Shown: piece after piece, positions 53,008 through 61,416 of the stretch | How positions within the stretch are numbered: position 1 is the stretch's first letter | Layout of the letters: each line of letters opens with the position of its first letter | NCBI RefSeq assembly: GCF_008327685.1 | Contig: NZ_BDDE01000022.1 | Coordinates: 177,048-241,047 of the forward strand | Source of the DNA: Actinomadura sp. K4S16 | Lineage (GTDB): Bacteria; Actinomycetota; Actinomycetes; Streptosporangiales; Streptosporangiaceae | Direction: 5' to 3' | Length of the DNA: 64,000 nt | The notes under the pieces: model-generated | What the model was told of the DNA's origin: nothing | Databases searched by the model: none | What the model saw: the letters and a program-made list of their open reading frames with translations, nothing else | Made by a program: the position numbers and the translations under genes

Positions 53008-54600
53008 TCAGCCGCTCGTCATGCCGTCGGGCGTGGAGGAGCCGGAGCGTTCGTCCTTCGAAGGGGCGAGGAGCACGGCGACGAGAGCGCCCAGCACGGC
53101 CACCGCCACGCAGCTGAGGAGGGCCGTGCCGACCGCGTCGGTGAACGCGGTGTGCACGATCTCCCGCAGCCGATCGGCGTCGGGTCCGGTGATGCTCGCC
53201 GCCGGGTCGCCGCTCACGCCTCCGCTGGACAGGTCGGCCGACAGCTCGTGCGCCGCCGGAGGAAGCCCGGGTGCCCCGAGGGCGTCCTGGGCATTGGCGA
53301 CGAACCGGCTCTGCCACACCCCCGAGACCACCGCGACGCCGGCGGTGATGCCCAGGAGGTAGGCGACGTAGGAGATGTTGCGCCCGATGATCGACCGCTC
53401 GGGTGGGATGTCCTGCAGAGCGGTGGCGGCGGTGGGGTCCTCCTGGAGCCCGAATCCGGCGCCGGCGATCGCCAGTGGGGCCAGGAAGAAGAGCCAGCCG
53501 GGGTGCGGGGAGGAGAGCGTGACCCAGAAGGTGCCCGCTGCGATCAGCAGGAAGCCCGGGATCACCAGCAGCCGGACGTCGGTCTTGCCGGTGAGGGATT
53601 CGGAGACGGGCGCGGCGATGACCGCTCCCACGATGATCGTCATCAGTATCGCGCCGGCCGCGAGGGCGGAGTGGTCGAGCTGGACCTGCAGGAGGTGGGA
53701 CAGCGCGAAGAACAACCCGAGGCTGGCGAACTCTCCGAGGCCGCGGGCGAGGTTGCCGGCGGTGAACCGGCGCGACGCGGGCAGCCCGCGGTCCACGAGC
53801 GGGGCGTCGGCGCGCTTTTCGTGGAGGACGAAGAGGCCGAGGAGCACGACTCCGGCGACGAGGGAGGCCACGATGGGCGGTGAACTCCAGCCGAGCCGGG
53901 TTCCCTCGATGACCGCGAACGCCAGGGCGAACACCGAGAAGCCGCCGAGGAGCACGCCGGGGGCGTCCAGAGACCGTGGAGTGTCGTCGTCCCCGGTGTC
54001 GGGGACCAGCCTGATGCCCGCCACGGTGACGGCGGTGCCGACCAGGACGTTCAGGTAGAACACGAACTCCCAGGACAGGCCCCAGGTGATGAGCCCGCTC
54101 AGGAGGGGCGCGCTGAGCGCGGCCAGGGCGAAGGCGCCCCGGTGCGCCCCGACCGCACGCTCCTTGGCCTTGCCTGAGAAGGCCGTGTTCACCATGGCGA
54201 AGATGGCGGGCTCGGCCATGGCGGCGCCCAGTCCCTCGACACCGCGCGCGGTCGTCAGGAACCCGATCGACGGGGCGAGCGCGCACGCCAGCGAGGAGAG
54301 GGTGAACAGCGCCATCCCGGACAGGAACATCGGACGCCGTCCGTACCGGTCAGCGAGCCGCGCCGCGGGAAGCAGGAACACCGCGAACACCAGGACGAAG
54401 GCTCCGTACGCCCAGGTCGCCATGTCCAACGTTCCGCCGAGGTCGTCCAGGATCGCCGGGAGCGGGATGACCACAGCGGCGGTGTCGAACACCACGATGA
54501 AGGTGCCCAGCATCAACACGGCGAGCAGCCCGTTCCCGGTCGGCGGCCCCAGTTCAGGTGCGCGCACGTTCGTGCGTCCGGTGCCGTCGTTCGGTGTCAT
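53008..54600 (-). CDS. MFS drug transporter (EmrB/QacA-like, DHA2)
   Basis: 530 residues; ATG 54600 overlaps the preceding stop as ATGA. Fourteen-helix pattern with VVFDTAAVVIPLPAIL on helix 1, the loop motif RLADRYGRRPMFL and ARGVEGLGAAMAEPAI. Proton-coupled exporter probably for the cluster product. It is the second of two tandem coupled transporters behind a TetR gene. Confidence 0.85.
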   Translation of the reverse strand: MTPNDGTGRTNVRAPELGPPTGNGLLAVLMLGTFIVVFDTAAVVIPLPAILDDLGGTLDMATWAYGAFVLVFAVFLLPAARLADRYGRRPMFLSGMALFTLSSLACALAPSIGFLTTARGVEGLGAAMAEPAIFAMVNTAFSGKAKERAVGAHRGAFALAALSAPLLSGLITWGLSWEFVFYLNVLVGTAVTVAGIRLVPDTGDDDTPRSLDAPGVLLGGFSVFALAFAVIEGTRLGWSSPPIVASLVAGVVLLGLFVLHEKRADAPLVDRGLPASRRFTAGNLARGLGEFASLGLFFALSHLLQVQLDHSALAAGAILMTIIVGAVIAAPVSESLTGKTDVRLLVIPGFLLIAAGTFWVTLSSPHPGWLFFLAPLAIAGAGFGLQEDPTAATALQDIPPERSIIGRNISYVAYLLGITAGVAVVSGVWQSRFVANAQDALGAPGLPPAAHELSADLSSGGVSGDPAASITGPDADRLREIVHTAFTDAVGTALLSCVAVAVLGALVAVLLAPSKDERSGSSTPDGMTSG

Positions 54601-56162
54601 GCCGGAGGCTCCTCTCCCTTGATGTTCGTTTCCTGCTTGTCCCGCGGGGCGAAGAAGAGGCCGGCGACCCCGCCGACGGCCGCCATGGCCGCGCAGCTGA
54701 GGACGGCGGAGTTGGCCGCGTGGGCGAGTGCCGTCTGGATGAACTGCTGAACCTGCCCGGACGCCACGGCTGCTCCGGCGTCGCCTTCCCCGGTCAGCAC
54801 CGCTGAGGCGATCTGCTCGACCTTGTCGCTCGGGAGCGCCGCACCGGCCGGCGCGTGTTCCAGTTCGTCGATGAAGCGGCTTTGCAGCACGCCCGACGTC
54901 ACCGCGATCCCGAGTTCGAAGCCGAGCAGTACGGCGCCGTACGAGACCGCGGACGCCACACCGGCCTTCTCCGTCGGGATCTCCTTGAGGGAACCGCTCG
55001 TCGTCGGCCCGTACAGCGCGCCGAGCGTGAGGCCCGCGGCGAAGAGCGGTGCTATGAGGGAGGTCCACGTCGTGCCGGGGGCCAGGTGCGCCAGCCAGAA
55101 CAGAGAGGCGGCCGTGGCGAACATGGCCGGGACGACCGGCCATCTGAGGTCGACGCGGTCGGACAGACTGCCTGCCAGTGGCGAGGCGATGACCGCGCCG
55201 ATGATGAACGGAAGGAGGGTCAGCCCGCTGCGCAGCGGCGAATACGCTAACTCGACCTGCAGGAAGAGGACGAGCGGGAAGAAGATCGCCAGGCTGATGA
55301 ACTCGACCGCGCCGCGTAGGAGACCGCCGACGGCGAACAGCCGGTATCTGAACAGCGACAGGTCCAGCAGCGGGTTCGCGACACGGCCTTCCGCGAGCAC
55401 GAAGAGCGTGAGGAGCACGGCCGCGGTGACGAAGGCCGTGACGATCGGGAGCGAGGCCCAGCCGTACTCGGGGCCTTGGACGATCCCGAAGACGAGGGCG
55501 AACAGGCCGGCTCCACTGAGCAGCACACCGGGCAGGTCGAGCCGCCGGTCGGCGTTCTCGTCCCGCGACTCGGAGATCAGCAGGTACGCCGCCACGATCG
55601 CGATCAAGCCGATGGGCAGATTGATGACGAAGATGTAGCGCCACGAGAAGGCCGTGGCCAGATAGCCGCCCACGATCGGGCCGCCGGCGCCGGCCAGGCC
55701 CGCGGCGAGGCCCTCCACGCCGAACGCCAGGCCGAGCCGGTCGGCGGGGAACGACGCCTTGATCAGCGCGATGATGGCCGGCTCGATGATCGCCGCTCCG
55801 ACGCCCTGCACGACCCTGGCACCGACCAGGAACTCCATGGACGGGGAGAGAGCGGCCGCCAGCGATGCGGTACTGAATACGATCAGGCCGCCGATGAACA
55901 TCAGCCGTCTGCCGTAGATGTCGGTGAGTTTGCCGAACATCAGTAGAAAAGCCGCGAAGGCCAGTGCGAACCCGGCGGGTATCCAGGTCGCCAGGGCGAG
56001 CGTGCCCCCGAGGTCCGACAGGATGGCCGGCAGCGCGATGAGTACCACCGTGGCGTCCAGGACCACCACGAACATGCACAGGGTCAGCAGGACCAAGGTC
56101 GTCCATTGCGTGCCGCTGAGAGGTGTCGCCTGCTTCTCGCGTTGGGCTACGTCCTCGTCCAT
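54597..56162 (-). CDS. MFS drug transporter (EmrB/QacA-like, DHA2)
   Basis: 521 residues from ATG 56162. VVLDATVVLIALPAIL on helix 1, KLTDIYGRRLMFI in the cytoplasmic loop, ARVVQGVGAAIIEPAII on helix 4 and about fourteen membrane segments. Close in sequence to its downstream neighbour, so the pair arose by duplication and may work on related products. Starts 50 bp after the TetR gene. Confidence 0.85.
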   Translation of the reverse strand: MDEDVAQREKQATPLSGTQWTTLVLLTLCMFVVVLDATVVLIALPAILSDLGGTLALATWIPAGFALAFAAFLLMFGKLTDIYGRRLMFIGGLIVFSTASLAAALSPSMEFLVGARVVQGVGAAIIEPAIIALIKASFPADRLGLAFGVEGLAAGLAGAGGPIVGGYLATAFSWRYIFVINLPIGLIAIVAAYLLISESRDENADRRLDLPGVLLSGAGLFALVFGIVQGPEYGWASLPIVTAFVTAAVLLTLFVLAEGRVANPLLDLSLFRYRLFAVGGLLRGAVEFISLAIFFPLVLFLQVELAYSPLRSGLTLLPFIIGAVIASPLAGSLSDRVDLRWPVVPAMFATAASLFWLAHLAPGTTWTSLIAPLFAAGLTLGALYGPTTSGSLKEIPTEKAGVASAVSYGAVLLGFELGIAVTSGVLQSRFIDELEHAPAGAALPSDKVEQIASAVLTGEGDAGAAVASGQVQQFIQTALAHAANSAVLSCAAMAAVGGVAGLFFAPRDKQETNIKGEEPPA

Positions 56163-56212
56163 GGGAGCCTCTCCGGCGCTCGCTCGTCTACGGACGGTGT
56201 GAACGCCTCGGT

Positions 56213-56836
56213 TTAGGTGTGGACAAGTGCGAGCAGCGCCTCGGCCGCTCCGGCGATCGGCAACTGCGGATCGAGGAGGGCGTGCAGGAGCAGTCCGTCG
56301 CCTGCGGCGATCAGCAGTGTCGCCAGATCCGTCGCGTCGGGCCCTCGCTCGACGACGCCGCGGCCCTGCTCTGCGCGCACCAGGTCGGCGACGAGCGTCC
56401 GGTAGGCGCGCAGCAACTCGGTGATGCGGCCACGCAGTTCGGGGTTGCGCCCGCATTCGCGCATCGCCTCCGCGAGCACCCCGGAGCTGACGGGATCGAT
56501 GGTCTCCGGGTCCGGCGGAGTGGAGATCGATGCTTGGAACAGCGGAATCAGGTCGGTCAGCTTGGTGACCGACCTGAGTCTGTTCAACGGGAACATCGCC
56601 TCCACGGTGGCCATCGCGGCCTCGGTCAGCAGCTCCTGCTTGCCGTGGAAGTGGTAGCTGACCGCACCGTGCGGCAGCCCCGCCCGTTCGGCGACGGCTC
56701 GCGTGGTCACGCGTCCCCAGCCGACCTCCGCGATGAGCTGTGCCGCCGCGTCCAGCAGCTGGTGCCGGGTCGCCATCGAGCGGTGCCGCCCGCCCGGCTG
56801 ACCGGGCCGACTGGACTGTCCAGGTGAACTGGCCAC
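56213..56836 (-). CDS. TetR-family repressor
   Basis: 207 residues from GTG 56836. The helix-turn-helix is RVTTRAVAERAGLPHGAVSYHFHGKQELL near residues 40-72; the C-terminal part is a ligand-binding helical domain. It heads the tetR-MFS-MFS operon and faces the operator at 56906, so it likely represses transporter genes until the product or an intermediate binds. Confidence 0.9.
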   Translation of the reverse strand: MASSPGQSSRPGQPGGRHRSMATRHQLLDAAAQLIAEVGWGRVTTRAVAERAGLPHGAVSYHFHGKQELLTEAAMATVEAMFPLNRLRSVTKLTDLIPLFQASISTPPDPETIDPVSSGVLAEAMRECGRNPELRGRITELLRAYRTLVADLVRAEQGRGVVERGPDATDLATLLIAAGDGLLLHALLDPQLPIAGAAEALLALVHT

Positions 56837-56891
56837 ATGACCACCTTTCCGACCACGCGTCTGGGGGAGGCGGAGGGCGCGTTGGAGATCG

Positions 56892-56921
56892 ACTGTCCAA
56901 ATGTACTGTCCAGATGGACAG
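56892..56921. promoter_or_regulatory. Probable TetR operator
   Basis: CTGTCCA-GA-TGGACAG at 56906-56921 is a perfect 16-bp palindrome about 70 bp upstream of the TetR start. Its half-site ACTGTCCA recurs at 56892-56899, and once more inside the TetR coding start at 56815-56822. Clustered half-sites beside the regulator gene strongly suggest autoregulation. Confidence 0.65.
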
Positions 56922-57133
56922 AATTTCTATCCCTCTTCAGAGCGACATCTCTGATCCGGTCTCCGCGCGGGTCTGAGGCCCTGAGGGCGGGACCGATGGA
57001 TGCAGCCGAGCGGCGCTCTCGTGAGAGTGCTGCGCGCCCGGCGTGTTGCGCAACACCCGACCTCGTGATCCAACGGGACGGGCTCGTGCATGGCGCGACG
57101 TCTTCACGACTCCGCCGAGCCTCCGGACGGGAT

Positions 57134-58138
57134 CTAGGGGATCAACGCCACTTGGCCGGCATAGGTGAGCCCCGCACCGAACCCGACGAACAAGGCGGGT
57201 TCGCCGCTCTTGACCTCGCCGCGCTCCAGCATCCCGTGCAGGGCGAGCGGGATGGACGCGGTCGAGGTGTTGCCGCGGTCCACGATGTCCCGCGCGATCG
57301 CCACGGACTTCGGCAGTTTCAGCGCCCTGGCGACCGATTCGATGATGCGCAGGTTCGCCTGGTGCGGGACGAAGGCGCCCAACTCGTGCGGGGCCACGCC
57401 GGCGGCGTCGAGCGCGCGGGCGGCGACTCTCGCGACCTCGGCGGTCGCCCAGCGGAAGACGGCGACTCCGTCCATGCGAACCATCGGCAGGACGGCCCTG
57501 CCACCGGCCATCACTTCGGCTCTCAGCTGTGCGAAGGTCGGCCGCTGCGCGATCGCCTCGACCTTCGATCCGTCGGAGCCCCAGACGACCGGGCCGATTC
57601 CCGGCTCTTCGGAGCGTCCGACGATCGCCGCTCCGGCCCCATCGCCGAAGAGGAAGGCCATGGAGCGGTCATCGGGGTCCACCATGTCGCTCGGTCGTTC
57701 AGAACCGATCACGAGGGCGCAGGCCGAGTTTCCGATGCGGACCGCGTCCGAGGCTACGGCGAGGGCGTAGCAGAAGCCGGCGCATCCGGCCGTGATGTCC
57801 ATCGCGCCGGGTGCCGTGATGCCGATCCGGTGCGCGACCTCCGCGGCGGCGCCCGGTGTCTGGTAGGGGAGCGAGCTCGTCGCGACGATGACGAGGTCGA
57901 TGTCCTCGGAAGCGAGCCCGGCCGCGCACATCGCGTTGTGGCCGGCGCGTTGCGCCATGTCGACCACCGTCTCGTCCGGGCCCGCGATCCTGCGGGTCAC
58001 AATGCCGCTTCGTGTGCGGATCCACTCGTCGCTGGAGTCGAGCCGCGCGCAGATCTCCTCGTTGGGGACGACGCGAGCCGGGCTGTATTCGCCCAACGCG
58101 AGGATCCGGCTCCCGGAAACGCCTTCGGACAGTCTCAT
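57134..58138 (-). CDS. KAS III / FabH-like ketoacyl synthase
   Basis: 334 residues from ATG 58138. Cys119 in DITAGCAGFCYAL, His in VPHQANLRII and Asn in DRGNTSTASIPLAL form the KAS III triad. IRTRSGIVTRRIAGPDETV and GDGAGAAIVG are typical. It normally primes fatty-acid or polyketide chains by condensing an acyl-CoA with malonyl-ACP. Here it would start the chain later extended by the discrete KS. Same strand as the rest of the cluster. Confidence 0.9.
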   Translation of the reverse strand: MRLSEGVSGSRILALGEYSPARVVPNEEICARLDSSDEWIRTRSGIVTRRIAGPDETVVDMAQRAGHNAMCAAGLASEDIDLVIVATSSLPYQTPGAAAEVAHRIGITAPGAMDITAGCAGFCYALAVASDAVRIGNSACALVIGSERPSDMVDPDDRSMAFLFGDGAGAAIVGRSEEPGIGPVVWGSDGSKVEAIAQRPTFAQLRAEVMAGGRAVLPMVRMDGVAVFRWATAEVARVAARALDAAGVAPHELGAFVPHQANLRIIESVARALKLPKSVAIARDIVDRGNTSTASIPLALHGMLERGEVKSGEPALFVGFGAGLTYAGQVALIP

Positions 58139-58281
58139 GAATCCAGAACCCTCCGGATCTCGCCGGCGCCGGGACCGCGGGTCCCGCTCGCTCCACCCTC
58201 GTGACCAGGAGATGACCGCCGACCGGCGTTGATCGGGTCGTACAGCGACCAACGCGGCCGGCGGCCATTCCCCGGGATCGA

Positions 58282-58920
58282 TCACTGGCTCCCGAGTACC
58301 GGGATGAGGACCATCGCACCTTCCAAGGTGAGGTTGATGGATCCGCCGCCGAGATGGCGCGGCCAGTTGATCAGGAATGTCGTCTCGTAGGCGACGCTGA
58401 TGCTGCGTCCTTCGCGAAGACCCAGCAGGCTTTCCTCCAGACTGGAGGTGATGCGGCCGTCTCAACCACCGGCGGCGCCGGCCCAGATCGAGCCGGGCAG
58501 GAAGTCGAGGGTTCCCAGCGCGCGCCAGCCCGAGAGGTCGGGCTCGACGATGCACTCGTCCGTCGCCGTCGCGCGAACCGGGCCGAGGAGGCTCAGGTCG
58601 TGCTTGCCGCTCGTGACGAGCTCGTGGATGCCGGGGAAGATCATGTGGCCCGAGTACCGCACCCGCAGGTAGCAGTTCTCGTAGTCGATGACGCCCAGGT
58701 TCGTCATGGAATCGGACTCGGGGTCCATGGAAATGCTGATCGGACCGGAGTCGATGGTCTCGGTACGGCTGATCGGGAACGGAAGACTCTCCGGGGAGAA
58801 GCCGTACAGGCCGGCCACCCGGAAGACGGTCTTCTCGGTCGGTTCGCTTCTCGTACGACGGCGTTCGGCGATCTCATCCGGGGAGATCGCAAGTTCGTCG
58901 CGTTCGGCGTCCATCGTCAT
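58282..58920 (-). CDS. Unrecognised cluster protein with one in-frame TGA; candidate selenoprotein
   Basis: Read from ATG 58920 (ATG 58914 also possible), 152 codons run to a TGA at 58462-58464. The same frame then continues without interruption for 59 codons to a second TGA at 58282-58284. The continuation (DGRITSSLEESLLGLREG ... NWPRHLGGGSINLTLEG ... LIPVLGSQ) has about 80% G/C at third positions, typical of coding DNA here. The residue at the TGA lies in WAGAAGG-[TGA]-DGRI. A 6-bp hairpin with loop GUC starts 13 nt after the UGA. Sec, a nonsense mutation, or a sequence error can each explain it. No family is recognised; the mixed polar/beta-strand character suggests a small beta-rich domain. 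Full length with Sec would be 212 residues. Confidence 0.6.
58434..58448 (-). promoter_or_regulatory. SECIS-like hairpin after the in-frame UGA
   Basis: The mRNA reads CCUCCA-GUC-UGGAGG, a perfect 6-bp stem with a three-base loop beginning with G. The loop lies 19 nt after the UGA. As I recall the bacterial SECIS consensus, the apical loop lies roughly 16-37 nt after UGA, has 3-14 nt, and carries a G among its first two bases; this hairpin fits. Its CAGUCUG centre resembles the CAGGUCUG of the E. coli fdhF element. Confidence 0.5.
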
Positions 58921-59071
58921 ACTTGACGCAACCCCTCACTTTCGTTGGGTCACTTTCGTCCTGCTGTCGCACGGGAACCACCCGGTACCCGTGGATTCGA
59001 GAGACCTCCAATCAGAGTGCTCGTCCTGTTCGCCGCGGTCGACGCCGGAGACACCAGCGGGCGATCGCCCT

Positions 59072-59446
59072 CTACCGGTGCGACCGGGCCGCGGCATGGT
59101 CCGTCTCGTCATCGCTCGACGCCTGGCATCCGCATGCGTGCCGACTCGGCGTGGTTTCACTGATCTTGATCGGCTGTGGATCGGTGCCGACCTGCGGCGG
59201 CGCGGTGTCGCGCTTCGAACGCCTGCCGAAGAGCGCCTTCACGTCAGCAGAAAGGCAGTCGACCGCGCACCGGGCGAGTTCTCTTATCCGCATCGTCCTC
59301 TTCTCTCTGGGGGCGCTCTGCTCGGCCTCCGGTCCGGACGCCGCCCACTCGCCGGCCCGGGCGCGGCAACCGGGGCAGTACCTTTTGCAGACGCTGGTGC
59401 AATTCGGCGTGCACACGCGTCGCCACAGCCATTCCATGCTCGCCAT
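59072..59446 (-). CDS. Small Cys-rich protein, 124 aa
   Basis: ATG 59446 follows GGAGA by eight bases and codon use is typical of coding DNA. The N-terminus is MASMEWLWRRVCTPNCTSVC then KRYCPGCRARAGEWAA, with five cysteines within about 20 residues that suggest a zinc knuckle. Two more Cys pairs follow (ARCAVDCLSADVKALFG and HACGCQASSDD). I do not recognise a family. It lies between the acyl-ACP reductase and the TGA-containing gene on the same strand; overlapping plus-strand frames lack comparable signals. Confidence 0.45.
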   Translation of the reverse strand: MASMEWLWRRVCTPNCTSVCKRYCPGCRARAGEWAASGPEAEQSAPREKRTMRIRELARCAVDCLSADVKALFGRRSKRDTAPPQVGTDPQPIKISETTPSRHACGCQASSDDETDHAAARSHR

Positions 59447-59627
59447 GCGTCATCTCTCCCGCGGGCTCGGCCTGTTCCACCGATGAACCCTTGACTTGAT
59501 CGGTCGACCTTTGTAGGGACCCATTGCCGCCGTGCTGGGCGTTTGGCTCTCGTTGCGAGAGTCGTTGCCGAGATTGCCGCTGTCAAGGAGCGCGCAGGCC
59601 TGGGCCGGTCGGTGCTTCCGAGGCAGG

Positions 59628-59651
59628 CCTTGTCCCGCCGGCGGGACAAGG
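59628..59651. terminator. 24-bp perfect palindrome downstream of the reductase gene
   Basis: CCTTGTCCCGCC is followed directly by its exact complement, and a second smaller repeat CAAGGA-ATC-TCCTTG overlaps its right end. It lies about 63 bp past the stop codon of the minus-strand acyl-ACP reductase gene. A terminator is the simplest reading; with no loop, a protein-binding site is also possible. Confidence 0.45.
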
Positions 59652-59713
59652 AATCTCCTTGACCAGCGAGTTCGCGGCCTGAGCGAGCGGGTGGCGGCCC
59701 GTGGGACCGGCTT

Positions 59714-60730
59714 CTATCGCGGCGTGAGATTCAGCCGAGCGGGATGCACATCGTGAAACTCGGCGATCTCGCTCAACTCGCGAGCGAGTTCTATCGGCGG
59801 GTTCCCCACCGAGTGCTCCGTGATGCCCTCCTTGGCGAAAAGGTAAGTCTCCGCCAGGCACGCGATGGTGTTCCGCCCTTCGGCGAGTTGAAGTTCCATC
59901 GTATTGTGGTAGTCGGGAATCACGACCTGCCCGCCCTGCACGACCTGGACGTCGCGTTCCAGGAAGGCCGGAAAGTCGGAAGGGTCGATGTTCCGGGGGT
60001 GAGTGAGGTCGATGACGATCGCGCCGGGCTGCACGACGTCCGGGACGAGATGCGCTGTCGAGTCGCTCGTCAAGAGGAGGACGACCTGCGCCGCCTTGAG
60101 CTCACTCTGCCCGCTGGCGACGGTGTGGTCGTCGCAGAGATCCGGGAGTTCTCGCTGGACGCGCCGCTCGCTCCTGCCGACGAGGATCAGTTCGAAGCCG
60201 TCCTCGGCCAGCAGCCTGGACGCCGCCGTGCCCACCGAACCGGTGCATCCGACCACGGCCACGGTCGCGTCGGTGCCGAGGCCCAGATGCTCGGCGGCTT
60301 CCAGCACGTCGTGCCGCGCCACGGCTGCGGTGTAGGCGTTTCCATTGGTCAGCGTCACGCCGGGCGGCAACGTGTCGAGCAGCAATCGGCCTCCCCGTGT
60401 GGCCGGCGCGGTAAGGGCCCCCAAACCCACGACCTTCGCGCCCCGGCCCGCTGCGATCCGAACGCCCTCCCGGATCGCCTCCCGGGCTCGCAGGATCTGG
60501 TTCGGCATCCGCATCACGCAGATCATCTCGCCCCGGATCGGAGCGAAGCCGAAGGTGATGCCGCCCACCACGGTCGGCGGGAGCGAGCATAGTTTCTCTT
60601 CGAACTCGTCCTCATCCTCGCTGTGGTCGAAGATGAGCGAGCTGCCACCGATGGAGTGCAGATCACTGCGGTCCCGGGGATGGCCGAGAAAAACGAACCA
60701 CGGAGGCTGGGACCCTAGATAGGGGAGCAT
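59714..60730 (-). CDS. Acyl-ACP reductase (AAR-like, aldehyde-forming)
   Basis: 338 residues from ATG 60730, close to the ~341 of cyanobacterial AAR. A TTG start at 60844 would add 38 residues with poorer codon bias. Collinear with AAR: WFVFLGHPRDRSDLHS near the start, VVGLGALTAPATRGG, TNGNAYTAAVARHDVLEAAE, the nucleotide site ATVAVVGCTGSVGTAASRLL, and TIACLAETYLFAKEG, whose Cys291 matches the catalytic Cys294 of the S. elongatus enzyme. AAR reduces fatty acyl-ACP to a free aldehyde with NADPH. No aldehyde-deformylating oxygenase is present. In this cluster it is the best candidate for chain release. Confidence 0.85.
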   Translation of the reverse strand: MLPYLGSQPPWFVFLGHPRDRSDLHSIGGSSLIFDHSEDEDEFEEKLCSLPPTVVGGITFGFAPIRGEMICVMRMPNQILRAREAIREGVRIAAGRGAKVVGLGALTAPATRGGRLLLDTLPPGVTLTNGNAYTAAVARHDVLEAAEHLGLGTDATVAVVGCTGSVGTAASRLLAEDGFELILVGRSERRVQRELPDLCDDHTVASGQSELKAAQVVLLLTSDSTAHLVPDVVQPGAIVIDLTHPRNIDPSDFPAFLERDVQVVQGGQVVIPDYHNTMELQLAEGRNTIACLAETYLFAKEGITEHSVGNPPIELARELSEIAEFHDVHPARLNLTPR

Positions 60731-61416
60731 TCGGTCTCTTCCGTCGAGGTGGGCGATGCTGAATTCATCCGGGCCCGCCGACCGGAAACCATACTCGGTG
60801 GCGAACTTGAATTCATGGTTGGTGGACGGTGTAGACCGAGTCAACAGGCGAACAGGCCGTGAATCAAGCGGGGCTGCCCCGCAAATGAAGACTCCAGTGG
60901 GGATTTCTGGTTGTTGATCGGGATGTCGAGACGGTCGCTCGAAAGGACCTCATCGGCGCAGCTCTCAGACTCCACGTCCAATCCGATCGGTTCGACACCG
61001 GTCGCTGCGGGAACGCGAGGGATTCGGGAAGATTCGTACCGAATGCCCGGAAGCCTTCTTGGGCAACAGAAGGGAAGTCGCCTCGCTCAGTCCCGACGAG
61101 CGCCGCTGATCAGCACAACTCCATGCCGCCATGCCATCCGGCCCATCAACGAAATCTATACTGGTCAAGTAGGAAATATCCGGGCGTTGGGAACGGGCCC
61201 GTGGTGCCCGGTACGCAGCCTGATCATTATCCGAGCTCGGTCTGGAAGGTCAAGGATGGTCCTTCACGAAGATGCGAGTGCTTCAGCGACAACGGCGTTG
61301 GACGATTGAATCGACGTTGCCGCGCGCACCTGGCATATGTGCCACCTGTTCTCCATGTGCGTCCAAGCTCCCTGTCGATGAAGTCGGGCGAAACCCAGTC
61401 GGAAGGAGTCGGTGAT
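60731..61416. other. Divergent intergenic region, acyl-ACP reductase / quinoprotein
   Basis: About 690 bp without a supported gene. It contains a hairpin GCGGGGC-T-GCCCCGC at 60868-60882. Promoters for both neighbouring genes should be here; none is clear by eye. Confidence 0.5.

Noticed and set aside
52869..53117. Plus-strand 82-codon frame upstream of the ACP operon
   Set aside because: Arg/Pro-rich composition, overlap with the transporter gene and no ribosome site.
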